This document shows positions 36,408 to 46,545 of a DNA stretch of 64,000 nt, piece by piece. Numbering within the stretch: the first letter of the stretch is position 1; each line of letters starts with the position of its first letter. Under the pieces are notes generated by a model. It was not told the origin of the DNA. It saw only the letters and a program-made list of their open reading frames with translations, and ran no database searches. Position numbers and translations under genes: made by a program. The DNA comes from Lactuca virosa (lineage: Eukaryota > Streptophyta > Magnoliopsida > Asterales > Asteraceae), in the NCBI GenBank assembly GCA_928212115.1, contig CAKMRJ010003334.1:103311525-103375524 (forward strand), in the 5' to 3' direction.

Positions 36408-37067
36408 AATACTTGACTATTCTAGGCAGTCTAGTGAATTACGTTGCTAGCATGGACTTCTAACCCATGGACGTAGATATAATAATGATATTATATTTAT
36501 CAAATCTCTGAACATTGGTTGCCTTATATGACTTACACTGGCCAAGGACACCCCCTAGCTGTGTAGTCAAACAGTTTCTCAAATGTTCATCAGGTTGGGT
36601 GATTCCTCCAAATAATCGTTGCTTTAGGATCTGTGAGGATCGGTTGAGATGGGTAGTTGGTCTTTGGTCAGATTTTATATAAATTATCTGATAATGTTGT
36701 TTGCAGGAATGATATTAATTACTATCATTAAATTATTATGTGATTGAAAACCCTACGTATCTCACCAGGTTTTCCCAAACCTGACCCACTCATTTTCATG
36801 CCTCACATGTAGTGGAACCAAGGCTGCTATAGTCTAGTTAGGATGTTGAATGGAATAAAGAGATGTACCTAGTAGTTTCGGGACCCTTTATATTTACGTT
36901 GTAATGTATGTTTGATATGAACGATAACATGCTCGAGGTTTTTTATAAAATGAAATAATTTTTGTTATCTCAAAATGTTTTGTTTAATCTTGGAATTTTC
37001 GAATCTAAATTTTGTAAAGCGTAAAGAAAAATGTTTTAATTGGTTCTGAAAAATGGGGGATGTCACA

Positions 37068-37202
37068 TATACAACTTATAACTACACATTTAACATATAA
37101 TATTCAATAATTCTCTTTATGTACTTCATATAAAGGTTACAATTATTTAACATTACAATCATATTGTCTTATTAATACCTAGCGAGAAAACGTGGGCGTT
37201 AC
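37068..37202 (-). repeat. Possible truncated gypsy LTR end
   Basis: The stretch ends GGGCGTTACA, the reverse complement of a TGTAACGCCC gypsy LTR start as at 33259 and 62048. Its left part would have been split or removed by the larger gypsy element ending at 37067. No partner or target duplication was found. Confidence 0.35.
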
Positions 37203-37256
37203 AATAAGTGTCATTTCTTGTCTTATCATTTCCTTAGATTCTTTTCCATTTCCATT

Positions 37257-37468
37257 TCCAAGACCAAGGTGGAAAGAACAAAATCATTCCACCAAGGCAT
37301 CATTCCCAAGACTAAGGTGGAAAGAACAAAATCAATCCACCAAGGCATTGTTTCATTCTCTTTTATCATTAGGGGCTAATTTCGGTATTAAACTGGTGCC
37401 ATTTCTATACTTAGGGTGCCCCAAGTCTAAACTAAGGTAGAAAGAACAAATTAATCCATCATGCACTC
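37257..37468 (+). repeat. Three copies of a roughly 48-bp repeat
   Basis: The shared core is AAGGTGGAAAGAACAAAATC followed by TCCACCAAGGCAT. Two copies are adjacent (37257-37304 and 37305-37352) and one diverged copy lies at 37421-37468. Confidence 0.75.
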
Positions 37469-37757
37469 ATGCTAATCAGGACATCAACTTCGCGAAGGGG
37501 AAGGTACTACCCCAATAGATTCCTCTAGACCTCTTATGAGGCATCATGGCCCGATCAATTTTCCTTGTTTCTTTATTTTCTTTCCTTTTTACTTTCTTTT
37601 TAGCTATCACTTTCCACATTATCAATACTCATATCATCATTTATAATAGCATAGGTTATTAGGAAGATATAATTTGAAAAGACACATTTCACATATCAAA
37701 CATTTCACAAGTCCATATACAAAAGTTATGAGGAAAACAACATTTCCCAATAGGTGG

Positions 37758-37779
37758 TTCCACACGGGGTCGTGTGGAA
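37758..37779. repeat. Inverted repeat, 9-bp stem with 4-nt loop
   Basis: TTCCACACG is followed by GGGT and then CGTGTGGAA. It could form a hairpin or be a dimeric protein site. No T-run follows, so a terminator role is not supported. Confidence 0.8.
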
Positions 37780-38048
37780 TGGTCTGTATGCCCAAAAATT
37801 GATCATTTTCACATAATAACATTATACTTTGCATAGTTCTTGAAGACCATTTTCTAATTCTCTTTCAACCACTAGTATGGGTTCTCATACGTGATTAGAA
37901 GGTGTTTTATCATCCTCAAACACCCCACTTAATTTATTAAGTGCTCATTAAAACCATTTAAGAAAATATTGGTTCTCAAATTCCATAAGAAGGGTTAAGT
38001 AGCCAATTGTTCAACTAAGCATTCCAAAATGCACAAGGTTTGTTCCTA

Positions 38049-38051
<3 letters not shown>

Positions 38052-38128
<77 letters not shown>
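38052..38128. repeat. (TA)n microsatellite, left of the Athila-like element
   Basis: About 38 TA units end exactly at the TG of the LTR. Its right counterpart is 47946-48000. The element therefore lies inside one microsatellite. Confidence 0.95.
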
Positions 38129-38130
<2 letters not shown>

Positions 38131-39524
38131 ATATGTGCATATATTAGCTATATATTTAGTATAGATTTTTATTATTTATTGGCTAATTATTTGCAATTTA
38201 TGGACAAAAGGTACTTAATTGTGTTTAAATTATATTTTCAGTCCAAAAGCTGTGCTCGGGAGCAAAAGGAAGCAGGAGATGCAATCGGAAGTTCGGGAGT
38301 TGAAATGAAGAAGAAAAATGTCGAAAACAAGAAGAACTCAGCGATTCAACGCCTGAGTCGGCGAGTCAGATCGAAGGTTCGCGAAGCTATAGAAGTCCTT
38401 GCCGTACACGGATTTTTAATGAGGGACTCGGCGAGTCGGTACCTTGACTCGACGAGTCAAGCTCTGTTTCCAGAAAACTATAAATAGGGACTTTAAGACC
38501 GAGACCAAAGACTTCGGAAGAACCCTAAGAGGCTAAGTTGCGATTAAGAACACGGTGGAAGCTCTGGGAAGTGAAGAATCAACCCTACGTTCGATTTTGA
38601 GGAGGATTAAGGCAATTTCTAGTTCATTCTTAGTTAATCTTTTGATTGAGTCATGTTTGAACTAATTGAATTTGTTTTTGAGTTTGTTTTTACTGTAATT
38701 ATGAACTAAGACCTTTATCTTCTGTTTAGGGTAGATGATTTTGTGAATATGGATTGATTTTATGGTTAGGATTAATTTAATTTGGTGATTATGTTTTGTT
38801 AAGCTTGTTAAAGAACCTCATGTGTTAATAACAACTATTTTTCTGTTAATAAATCAGTAATTAAGTTGTATGAACATCTCTTAGTTACTAATCTCGTATG
38901 ATCTATGTGAAAACTTAGTTATATGCCTAGGAATAACGAACGTGAAACTAGGGTTAACTAGAAGATAGGTAAGTTAATGTGTGAGCTTGTATGACGAACC
39001 ATCATCAAGAAGTTAATTGAACAACCAATTTAATTAATCACTAAAAGTCTTACTTAACCCGAATTAATAAACTAGGAAATTCATTAGTCTAGACAACTGG
39101 CCATTGTTTGAATTAATTTGTTTTCTAAGGATTAGCAATAGCGAACGTGAACCTAATCATCTTAATCGGTAGCCAATTAAACTTAATCCAAAGCATTTAC
39201 CATAAAATCAACCATACGAACAAATGATTTGAACCTAAAGAGAAGTCTCCTTAATTATTGAATTTGGTGATTTTTGTTGCTTTAGCTTTAGTTATTTAGT
39301 TTAAGTCTTAGCTAAATATTTAAGTTTCTAGTCTTGTAAAACTAGAGAAAATCCTACTTTCTATTACTTGTTCTTAGATAATATTAGTAATTAGTTTAAT
39401 TTCCGTTCCCTGAGTTCGATACCCTACTTATTTAACTATACCACAATTGATAGGTCCACTGTCTTTGTGTGTCTAATTCATAATTAAAAAGTAGGATAAA
39501 ACTTAGTTCGTTTCACACACATCA
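38129..39524 (+). repeat. 5' LTR of the Athila-like element (1396 bp)
   Basis: It begins TGATATGTGC and ends CACACATCA. The TATAAATA box is at 38479-38486. Palindromes of the ACTCGNCGAGT type are at 38355-38367, 38425-38437 and 38446-38458. The 3' LTR has one more intact palindrome (46752-46763), which is mutated here (near 38337-38347). Confidence 0.93.
38425..38458. repeat. Palindrome pair just upstream of the LTR TATA box
   Basis: GACTCGGCGAGTC (38425-38437) and GACTCGACGAGTC (38446-38458) are 21 bp apart, start to start, and end 21 bp before the TATA box at 38479. The pair is conserved in the 3' LTR (46841-46853 and 46862-46874). The location suits an upstream activating or silencing site, which is inference. 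Confidence 0.85.
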
Positions 39525-39529
39525 AGTTT

Positions 39530-39548
39530 TTAGCGCCGTTGCCGGGGA
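39530..39548 (+). promoter_or_regulatory. Primer binding site, Asp-tRNA type
   Basis: TAGCGCCGTTGCCGGGGA lies about 6 bp after the LTR. It fits the 3' end of plant Asp tRNA with one mismatch, as is usual in Athila and related elements. Confidence 0.85.
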
Positions 39549-39820
39549 ACGGTTCAAAAATTAGCACTAATTGCTAGTTTTATCGATCCTTTGTATGAGA
39601 TTTATATTACACAAAGGTATTTCTTAAGTAATTTATTAGGTTAAGTTTTAATATTTTTTTTTCTGTTTTTAGAATTTTAGTTAAAATTTTTCTGTTTTAG
39701 CCTTGAACTCGCCGAGTGCACTCGAAGCTACTCGGCGAGTCCATAGCTGATTTCCAGTTTCGTTTTTATTTTATTTTTGTTCTTTTTACGCGTGTTTCTT
39801 GTTTTAATTGCAGATATTAC

Positions 39821-40501
39821 ATGACCCGAGGATCCAACACACCTCTGATTCCCCCATTAGAAGACCCGAAATCCGCTCTTAAAAAGAACAAAGACAAGGT
39901 TGTTGAAGACACTAACCCGCCAAAGAAATCACCCTTCAAGGACCTTAAATCAGTCTTTGGGAAGAAAAAGAGCAAGAAAGCAGGAGAGTCTAGCAGTCAA
40001 AAGAGCGAAGGAAGCAATCTCGGGAATTTTGGAGACGATACATTCCACAACAAAACCGAATTCGAGTACGGTAACGAATCTGAATACGAAGAAGGAAGCG
40101 ACCTAGAAGGAGAGCTTGACAACACCATGGCCAACATCGATGAAGTTCCCATGGGCGAATGGAAGAAAAGGATACGTGACGACAACGGCTCGGGACTCGT
40201 GCAACCTGCGATTCCCACAACTGCCACCTTTGAACTTAAAGGCCACGTACTTGCTCAACTTAAGGAAATCCCATTCTACGGGAAGGATCACGAGGACGCA
40301 TACAAGCACCTAGACGAGGTCAATAATATAGCCGACTACTTTAATGTCCCCAATGTGGCTCGCGACACTGTTTTACTTCGTATGCTTCCGGTCACATTCA
40401 AGGGAGCTGCGAAAGATTGGCTGAAATCACTTCCTCCCGGATCCATCACTACTTGGGCTAAAATGAAAACAGAATTTATAGACCAATTTTGCCCTCCCTG
40501 A
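39821..40501 (+). pseudogene. gag: Athila-like Gag, N-terminal part
   Basis: I place the start at the ATG at 39821 (MTRGSNTPLIPP) rather than the upstream ATG at 39716, because the 35 intervening codons lie in leader sequence that carries the palindromes and a TTTTAATTGCAG tract resembling a splice acceptor. After a Lys/Asp/Ser-rich stretch comes the retrotransposon gag domain (IPFYGKDHEDAYKHLDEV; MLPVTFKGAAKDWLKSLPP; TTWAKMKTEFIDQF). The reading ends in a TGA at 40499-40501 that is also part of the target duplication of the solo LTR. Confidence 0.88.
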
Positions 40502-42770
40502 TGTCACACCCCCAAACCAGAATGGCAGAAACATTCGGGGGTGGATGACTTCACGTAGTATCATAACAGTTGAATATTTGTAAAGAAAGTACACACAACC
40601 ATCATATATATAATTTAAAAGTTACATTGTTGCTTACAATACATGTCCCAAAAGAATTACAATATGATGATTCAATAAGTTTTAAGATTGACGTCTTAGC
40701 GTCTCTTCTCCAAAAGCTGATGTTTTATCTGTATTACTGAATCCCCTGAGAATACAAGCAGTTTTGAAAGAATATCAGCATAAAGCTGGTGAGTTCATAA
40801 GCGTTTAGTTTTGGTGGAAAAATGTTCTTTGATTCTTTTGAAAAGCGTTCTTCAAGAAAATCCTATATTTTCTTATGAAAAGCGTGTTTGAAAACCCATT
40901 CCTTCCATGACTTCCAGATTCATACAAGATATGTACAATCCAAGGTGTCGTGGAATGAATATGAATATCCGTTGGTTACACGTTAAACAATCCGTTTTTT
41001 TAATAGCCGGGTTATCCCGGGAAAATCCTATATTTTCCCTAAAAGTTGATGGTTGGTTATCTGTTCTAAACTGAGGTGTACAAGTATCTACCATACTTAT
41101 ATCGATAAAGGCAGTTTTCTTTTAAAACTCTGGTTACACCCAGTGAGGTACATTAGCCTTATTACATAAATAAAACTAATAAAAACATGGTGAACTGAAT
41201 CCTGAAGGTATTATTAATACTCCCTAGTAATCAATTGATTATTACTCTGAGGTTAGTTCATTCGATCCATTATTACGTAAGTAAATCGCTGTTATCTACA
41301 TTGCGAGTTTTATAACCATGCATTAACTTGATATGACAAGTATCGGGACCAGTATCCTTTATGACTTTGTCACCCGTAGACCTGCCGGTCCCACTGTAGC
41401 TAGCAGCGAGGTGCGGGATAGTCAGTCCCGTATAGATCTATACACAACAGTCACGCTCTCCCTACAAGAGATTCTGGTCATATGTGCTAGTCCTACACTC
41501 TGTTTCGGTGGTGAGTGTTACCAAGGACGTGTCTCCAACTTAGACTAACAAATTTACAAGTAATAATGTTGAAAACCCTTTTTGTAATTAACATGAATCC
41601 TTTTATAAAATGATATCTTTTACTTCATGATTCATAAGTTCATTGTCTTAGTTTTGAAAACCGTTTCTGCGAGTTGATTTCTTAAACCATTTGGTAAACC
41701 TGTTTTCCATGTTAAAAGTATATTGAAAATATAATTATCTTAAACAAAATAATATACTTTGAGCCCAAGATTACTTGTGCTTTTGCTTGTATTCCCCCCT
41801 GAAAACATGAAAAACTCGGAAAAACGTAGGGGTATGAACTCACCTGGTTGAAGAGGCGGGTTGAAGAAGATAAGGCAATAATCGAGCAGAACTTCGGCAG
41901 GAGGAAGCGGATTTCTCGGGATTCTCAGGAATCTCGGGAGCGTAAAACTTCCTTCGGGACTTGGATATAAAAACCGGGACTTCGGGATATTTCTTGCACG
42001 CAAAACGAGGTAAAAACGCAAGAGAATGAGAGAAAATGAGCAAAGAAACCCGAAACTCTCGCATCCCTTTTATAGGGGCTGGAACCCTCGCGTACGCGGG
42101 GCGTACCAGCAAGGTTACGAGGCGCGTTCGCATGCGTCATGTTACCGCATCCTTGGACGAAGCATTGGAGCGATGTGGACGAACCGAGGCCTAGCACCCG
42201 AGTACGCTGGGCGTAAATCGTCTTGGTTTGTGTGCCTCAAACTTGTAAAATCCGTAACTTTCGCATACGAGCTCTGTTTTTGACGTTCTTTATATGCACG
42301 CGTAGGTGAGAATGTACTCTACAACTTTCATTTAGACTCCGTCAGCTAGTTTTGACTTTATTTTTAATTATTTATTTTTAACAGGTCGGGACAGGAAAAG
42401 TCCGTTAAAAATCCATAACTTCTTTATCCGACGTCCGTTTTCGTCTGTCTTTTCACCGTTGTACTACTATTTTCGGGATCTTCGATTCTCGTTTAGGTTG
42501 CGTCGGCTAAAAGTAGCTTGATCTTTTTTCGAGTTTTTAGCTGTCTACCGCTGTTCCGAAACTTAGAAAAATCATAACTTCCTCATACGAAGTCAGATTT
42601 GGGCGTTCTTTTTATGTACGCTTATGGTTTAGTGATATCTACTACTTTATGCATCCCAATTTAGATTTTAGAACACTTCATTTTTTATGCTAATTTCTAT
42701 TGATTCCAAAAATAGATTATAATACTTGACTTTAGGTCATTATATTCACTTTAAATATCGGGTTGTCACA
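40502..42770 (-). mobile_element. Gypsy solo LTR, 2.27 kb, inside gag
   Basis: It is flanked by CCTGA at 40497-40501 and 42771-42775. On the minus strand it begins TGTGACAACCCG and ends GGTGTGACA. A minus-strand TATAAAAG box is near 42068-42075. Degenerate modules near 42254, 42415 and 42577 match those in the solo LTRs at 30936 and 59493, but the rest is clearly more diverged, so it is another subfamily. Confidence 0.9.
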
Positions 42771-42775
42771 CCTGA

Positions 42776-43068
42776 AAGATAGCCAAGTTGAAGAAAGCCA
42801 TAGCCAATTTTGAACAACAAGCTGGAGAGTCACTTTATGAGGCATGGGAGAGATATAAAGGCTTACTAAGGAACTGCCCACATCATGATTTGAATAGTTA
42901 ACAAGAAGTCTCTATCTTCTATGATGGAGTAAATGTAACAACTAGGCAGCTCCTTGATTCGCAAGGACCTCTCACGAAGAAGGCACCCCCGGTGATAAAA
43001 GAGCTAATTGAAGAATTCTCTAAACACTCTACAGAATATCATAATCTAAGGAATGAACTAAGTAGGGT
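42776..43068 (+). pseudogene. gag: Athila-like Gag, middle part
   Basis: This is the direct continuation of the gag domain beyond the solo LTR (KIAKLKKAIANFEQQAGESL; YEAWERYKGLLRNCPHHDLN). An in-frame TAA is near 42900 and a frameshift occurs near 43060. Joining at the target duplication leaves a TGA exactly at the junction codon. Confidence 0.85.
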
Positions 43069-44745
43069 GTGGTGAACTTAGTTACTGATAATATGGCATC
43101 AATGATGGCTAAGTTGGATAGTTTGGATCGACGAATGACAAAGATGGACCAATCCATCCATGCCATTAGGGTGGGTTGTGAAAACTGTAGAGGGCCTCAC
43201 CTCACTAAAGATTGTGATATTGACAAGAACGGGATCCGGAAAGTGCAAGTGTGCTATTCAAGTGGTGATAGGTTTGATGACAATTGGTGGAAACCCAAGA
43301 AAGAATGGCTACCATACGATGAGTACAAAAAGGCGAAGGAGGAAAAGTACAAGAAAAAAGATAGAGGCTCTTATCAAAAGGAGGAACCGGTGCTAGAGAA
43401 GAAATCTGATTTGGAAGATATGTTTACAAGATTTGTGGCTGCGTCCGAGAAGTGGCACAATGATACTGACGCTAAAATGAAGGAGCAACGAAATATGCTT
43501 AGAGAGCACCAAGCTATGATGATGGATCAACAAAATATACTTAGGAATCAGCAAGCATCCATTCATAACATTGAAAAATAGCTAGGCCATCTTGCACAAC
43601 AAATCAACCAAAGAACACCCGGTGAACTTCCTAGCAATACCGAACAAAATCCCAGAATGGCGCATGTGAAGGCAATAACAACAGATTCTGAAAAAAATTT
43701 CACTCCTCTGACCCCTGTCCAGAAGAATCCCAACAAGGTGCAAACAGAAGAGGTAAATAGTTGGGAATCGAGTAAACCCGTCTCGACTCGCCGAGTCGCC
43801 AACAAGGACTCGACGAGTCCAAGACCTGATGACACAAGCAGCTTTCTTTGGAAACCTTACCGGGCCCCTTTGCCATTTCCGAGCCGAGCCATACCTAATG
43901 AGCAGATTCAAGAATATAGGAGGTTTATGGAGCACATAAGGGCACTCCAAGTGAATATTTCGTTTGTTGAAATGATAGTTCAAACACCGAAATATGCAAG
44001 TTTGCTTAAAAACCTCCTTACAACTAGAAGAAATATGGAAGAAGTTGCTGAAATAGTGTTGAATGAACTGCCAAAAAAGAGGGGTGATCCGGGACGCATC
44101 ACCGTACCTTGTCAATTTGGGAACATAATGACCACACGAGCATTGACTGATTCAGGGGAAAGTATTAATATTATGCCATATTCATTCTTCCAAAAGTTAA
44201 ACCTTCCGGTCCCAAAGCCTATTCATATGAAAATCCGTTTGGCCGACAAAACGATAATACATCCAATGGGAGTGTGTGAAGATCTTCTTATCAAAGTTGA
44301 TAAACCAGTATTTCCTGTTGACTTCATAATATTAGACATGGAGGAGGACCTTAAAGTACCAATCATTCTTGGGCGACCGTTCTTGAATACCGCTTGTTCC
44401 TTGGTAGATATGCATGAATCTACGCTAACATTAAGGGTGGGGGATGATTCGGTGATTTTTAAAGTTGAGGAAAAGGATACGCACATAGAGTCAAGAGAAG
44501 ATAAAGTTTCCTCAATAGATTTGGAGGATGAATTGTTAGAAAAAGAGCTTGCGTGCTTGCATGAAATCAATCCAAGTCAATTCTTATTATCTTTGGAAGA
44601 AAATTCTGATGCCAAAGGAGATCTGGAGGAGATAGAGAGGCTGATCGAGGAAGCTGATTATCAAGAAAGCCTTAAAAGTATTGGAAGCTCACTGACTCGC
44701 CGAGTCACACCTTCTGACTCGACGAGTACATACGAAAAATCCTGA
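43069..44745 (+). pseudogene. gag-pro: Athila-like zinc knuckle and aspartic protease region
   Basis: One frame runs from 43069 to 44745 with a single TAG at 43579-43581. A CX2CX3HX4C knuckle (CENCRGPHLTKDC) is at 43177-43215. A Lys/Glu-rich segment follows with heptad-like repeats (RNMLREHQAMMMDQQNILRN). The protease active site is D-S-G at 44149-44157 (ALTDSGESINIM), followed by the conserved ILGRPFLNTA. The protease cuts Gag into its parts. Palindrome pairs at 43785-43819 and 44694-44728 are translated as STRRV...DSTS in both places, so the DNA motif appears in the protein. Confidence 0.88.
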
Positions 44746-45396
44746 TTTGTTGAAGATTTTAGTCTGCAAACCATTAGTACCCTTTATAAACCAGATGTGC
44801 ACGTTTTGCCTGATTACGTGGAGAATCTTCTTGAGGAAAGCAAAGCTATCAAAGATTTCGTCAACTTTGAGAATGCACATTTGGCTTGTCTTGAAACAAT
44901 TGTGCTAAATGATGAGACTGCCCAAGAAGAGGATAAAGAAAGTTTAGAAGATAAAAGGGATACTAAAACTTGGAATAATGATAACCGTAACTCTTTCATT
45001 GAATCACATATAGCGATGTCAACCAAAAGCAAAAGAACCAAGCCTCGTGCCCTTGTCTCTACTACGTTTGAAGTTTTCACTTTCAAAACCCCAGATTCTT
45101 TAATATGTGATGAAAGTGAGGAAGAATTTGTGCCTTCAAGTGATGATGAGTTAATGACCGAAAAGGCAATCGAGGAAGATAAAGAAGGAAGGGAAACGAT
45201 GGGGCATGAAAAGGAAAAAGTGAAAAAGAAGAGGCATAGTAAAGGGATAAAGCGTAAAGCTGAAGAAATTGTTGCAAGAAAGAGAATGGAAGAATTGAAG
45301 AGGGCATATAAGAGAAGAATCTATCTTTACAAGACAAAATACAAAGTGCAAAAACTGAAAAAGGAGATCCTAATGGAGGAAGTAGCAGCAACGTAA
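44746..45396 (+). pseudogene. C-terminal region behind the Athila-like protease
   Basis: It lies in the same frame as the protease after a TGA at 44743-44745; from 44797 to 45396 it is open for 199 codons. It is acidic first (EESEEEFVPSSDDELM) and then strongly basic and helical (KKKRHSKGIKRKAEEIVARK), which suggests a nuclear or nucleic-acid-binding tail. There is no similarity to reverse transcriptase. A TAA at 45394-45396 ends it. Confidence 0.7.
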
Positions 45397-46530
45397 AGCG
45401 GGATGGAGTCCAACTAAAGACTCCTCAAAAAGAAGCGCTTAACGGGATGCAACCCGTCAATAGAGTTTGATTTTCTTTTCTTTTTCGTTTTTCTTTCTCG
45501 TTTTTGTTGTGTGTGGTTTTCTTAGGATTTTTTTTTTCAAATCTTCATTTTCATCTATAAATGATTTCTTGAGGATAACCAAGGTCTGAGTGTGGGGTTT
45601 GGTAAATTTTTTTTAGAAATAATAATTTTTATTGACTCGAAGAGTTCATCCATAACTCGGCGAGTCCACGTTGATTATATTAGTTACATTAGAATCCTAA
45701 TTTAGGTATAATTTTTAAATTTTTGCATAAATTGCTAGGACTTAATTTGGAAAATTTTGGTAAAAACAATTAGGATTCCATGCTAGTGTTATGTTTGATG
45801 ATTGCATGAAGACCCAAATGTTTAATTGAGCCAATATACGTTCTAGTGCATTTGTGGCCTCCTTTATTCTAGTGAAATCATGGGATAAAAACACAACCTC
45901 GCTTAGTTTGAGGGATGCAATATGTTTAGCATCGTGTACCAGAAATGTATATAGGAAATTTTTTATCTTTAATCAATAAAGGTTGAAGTTGAGCTCCCCT
46001 GATTAAGCATGTAGGTTTTGAGTGAAAAAAGTGAGTTACATGTGAAAAAAAAGAGAATTACAAGAAAAGTTATAAGAATTTTGGAGCAATCAAAGTGAAG
46101 ATCAAAAGATCAAAGTTCTGAAGAAATTCAAAAAAGTTGAAGATTCCAAAAATAAAAAGGTGGTGAATTCAAAGAAATCAAGATCAAATTATCAAAGAAG
46201 TGAAGAATTCCAATAGCTCCATAGTGGTATCGAAAAGCTGTAATTTTCTAGATTATGTATGCTTTGGTAGCTTGACCAAAAATACCTTGAGGTTAAGAAA
46301 GTTTTATGCGGATGGATTCGGAGGGATGCATAAAATGAGCATTGTTCAAAAGAAGTGGGCGAATGTTTATGATAATTGTAAGTATTTAGAATTGAGGGGG
46401 GTCCTTAGGAAAAATTTTAGACATAAATGCATGCGTTGCGGTCTTGACATAATGGTCGGGTTTGATTGAGATTGTCTTATGTAATATTAGTGTGCTAAAA
46501 TTCAGTTTTGCTTGGGGGCAAGCAAAAGTC
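45397..46530 (+). other. 3' untranslated region of the Athila-like element
   Basis: No coding domain is visible. Two palindromes, one imperfect (45634-45646) and one perfect (45655-45666), are 21 bp apart. An open frame of 89 codons at 46200-46469 has two CX2C-like Cys near its end but resembles nothing I know, and is likely chance. The region contains the expected pol position, so pol was lost by deletion. Confidence 0.7.
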
Positions 46531-46545
46531 AAGTGTGGGGTATTT
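46531..46545 (+). promoter_or_regulatory. Polypurine tract of the Athila-like element
   Basis: AAGTGTGGGGTATTT precedes TGATATATGC, the 3' LTR start. A second purine-rich run (TTGGGGGCAAGCAAAAG) is 20 bp upstream. Confidence 0.7.

Larger units (their letters stand above)
7429..37067 (+). mobile_element. Ty3/gypsy element, 3' part, host of four nested insertions
   Basis: The pieces in order are 7429-8773, 21697-22655 and the 3' LTR 22656-37067 (itself interrupted twice). Protein order RT-RNase H-integrase-tail is that of gypsy. The integrase tail suggests a chromovirus (Tekay/Del-like) clade, at low certainty. The 5' LTR, gag, protease and most of the RT are left of the window. Confidence 0.88.
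22656..37067 (+). repeat. 3' LTR of the gypsy element, interrupted twice
   Basis: It starts with TGTAACGTCC and ends with GGGGATGTCACA. The LTR proper is 22656-23816, 24768-25524 and 36413-37067 plus target duplications, about 2.57 kb in sum. A TATAAG box is near 23601. From 22900 to 23420 it has several degenerate copies of a module of about 150 bp (AGTTATG..., CGAGAGTTG...). The complementary module occurs in the solo LTRs at 30936, 40502 and 59493, so all belong to one superfamily of gypsy LTRs. Confidence 0.85.
37203..38051. other. Unassigned repeat sequence left of the microsatellite
   Basis: No gene is visible. 37257-37352 holds two direct copies of a unit of about 48 bp (AAGGTGGAAAGAACAAAATC) and 37421-37468 a third, diverged copy. 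37758-37779 is a perfect 9-bp inverted repeat. It was probably contiguous with 48001-48690 before the Athila-like element inserted. Confidence 0.6.

Noticed and set aside
37758..37779. Hairpin as a transcription terminator
   Set aside because: No T-run follows and this type of terminator is not used by plant RNA polymerase II.
38128..38487. 119-codon ORF, repeated as 131 codons at 46508-46903
   Set aside because: Both lie in the U3 part of the Athila-like LTRs and end at the TATA box; similarity simply reflects LTR identity.
46200..46469. 89-codon ORF with two CX2C-like pairs before the 3' LTR
   Set aside because: No recognisable domain, and it sits in the 3' untranslated region; cysteines alone are not enough.
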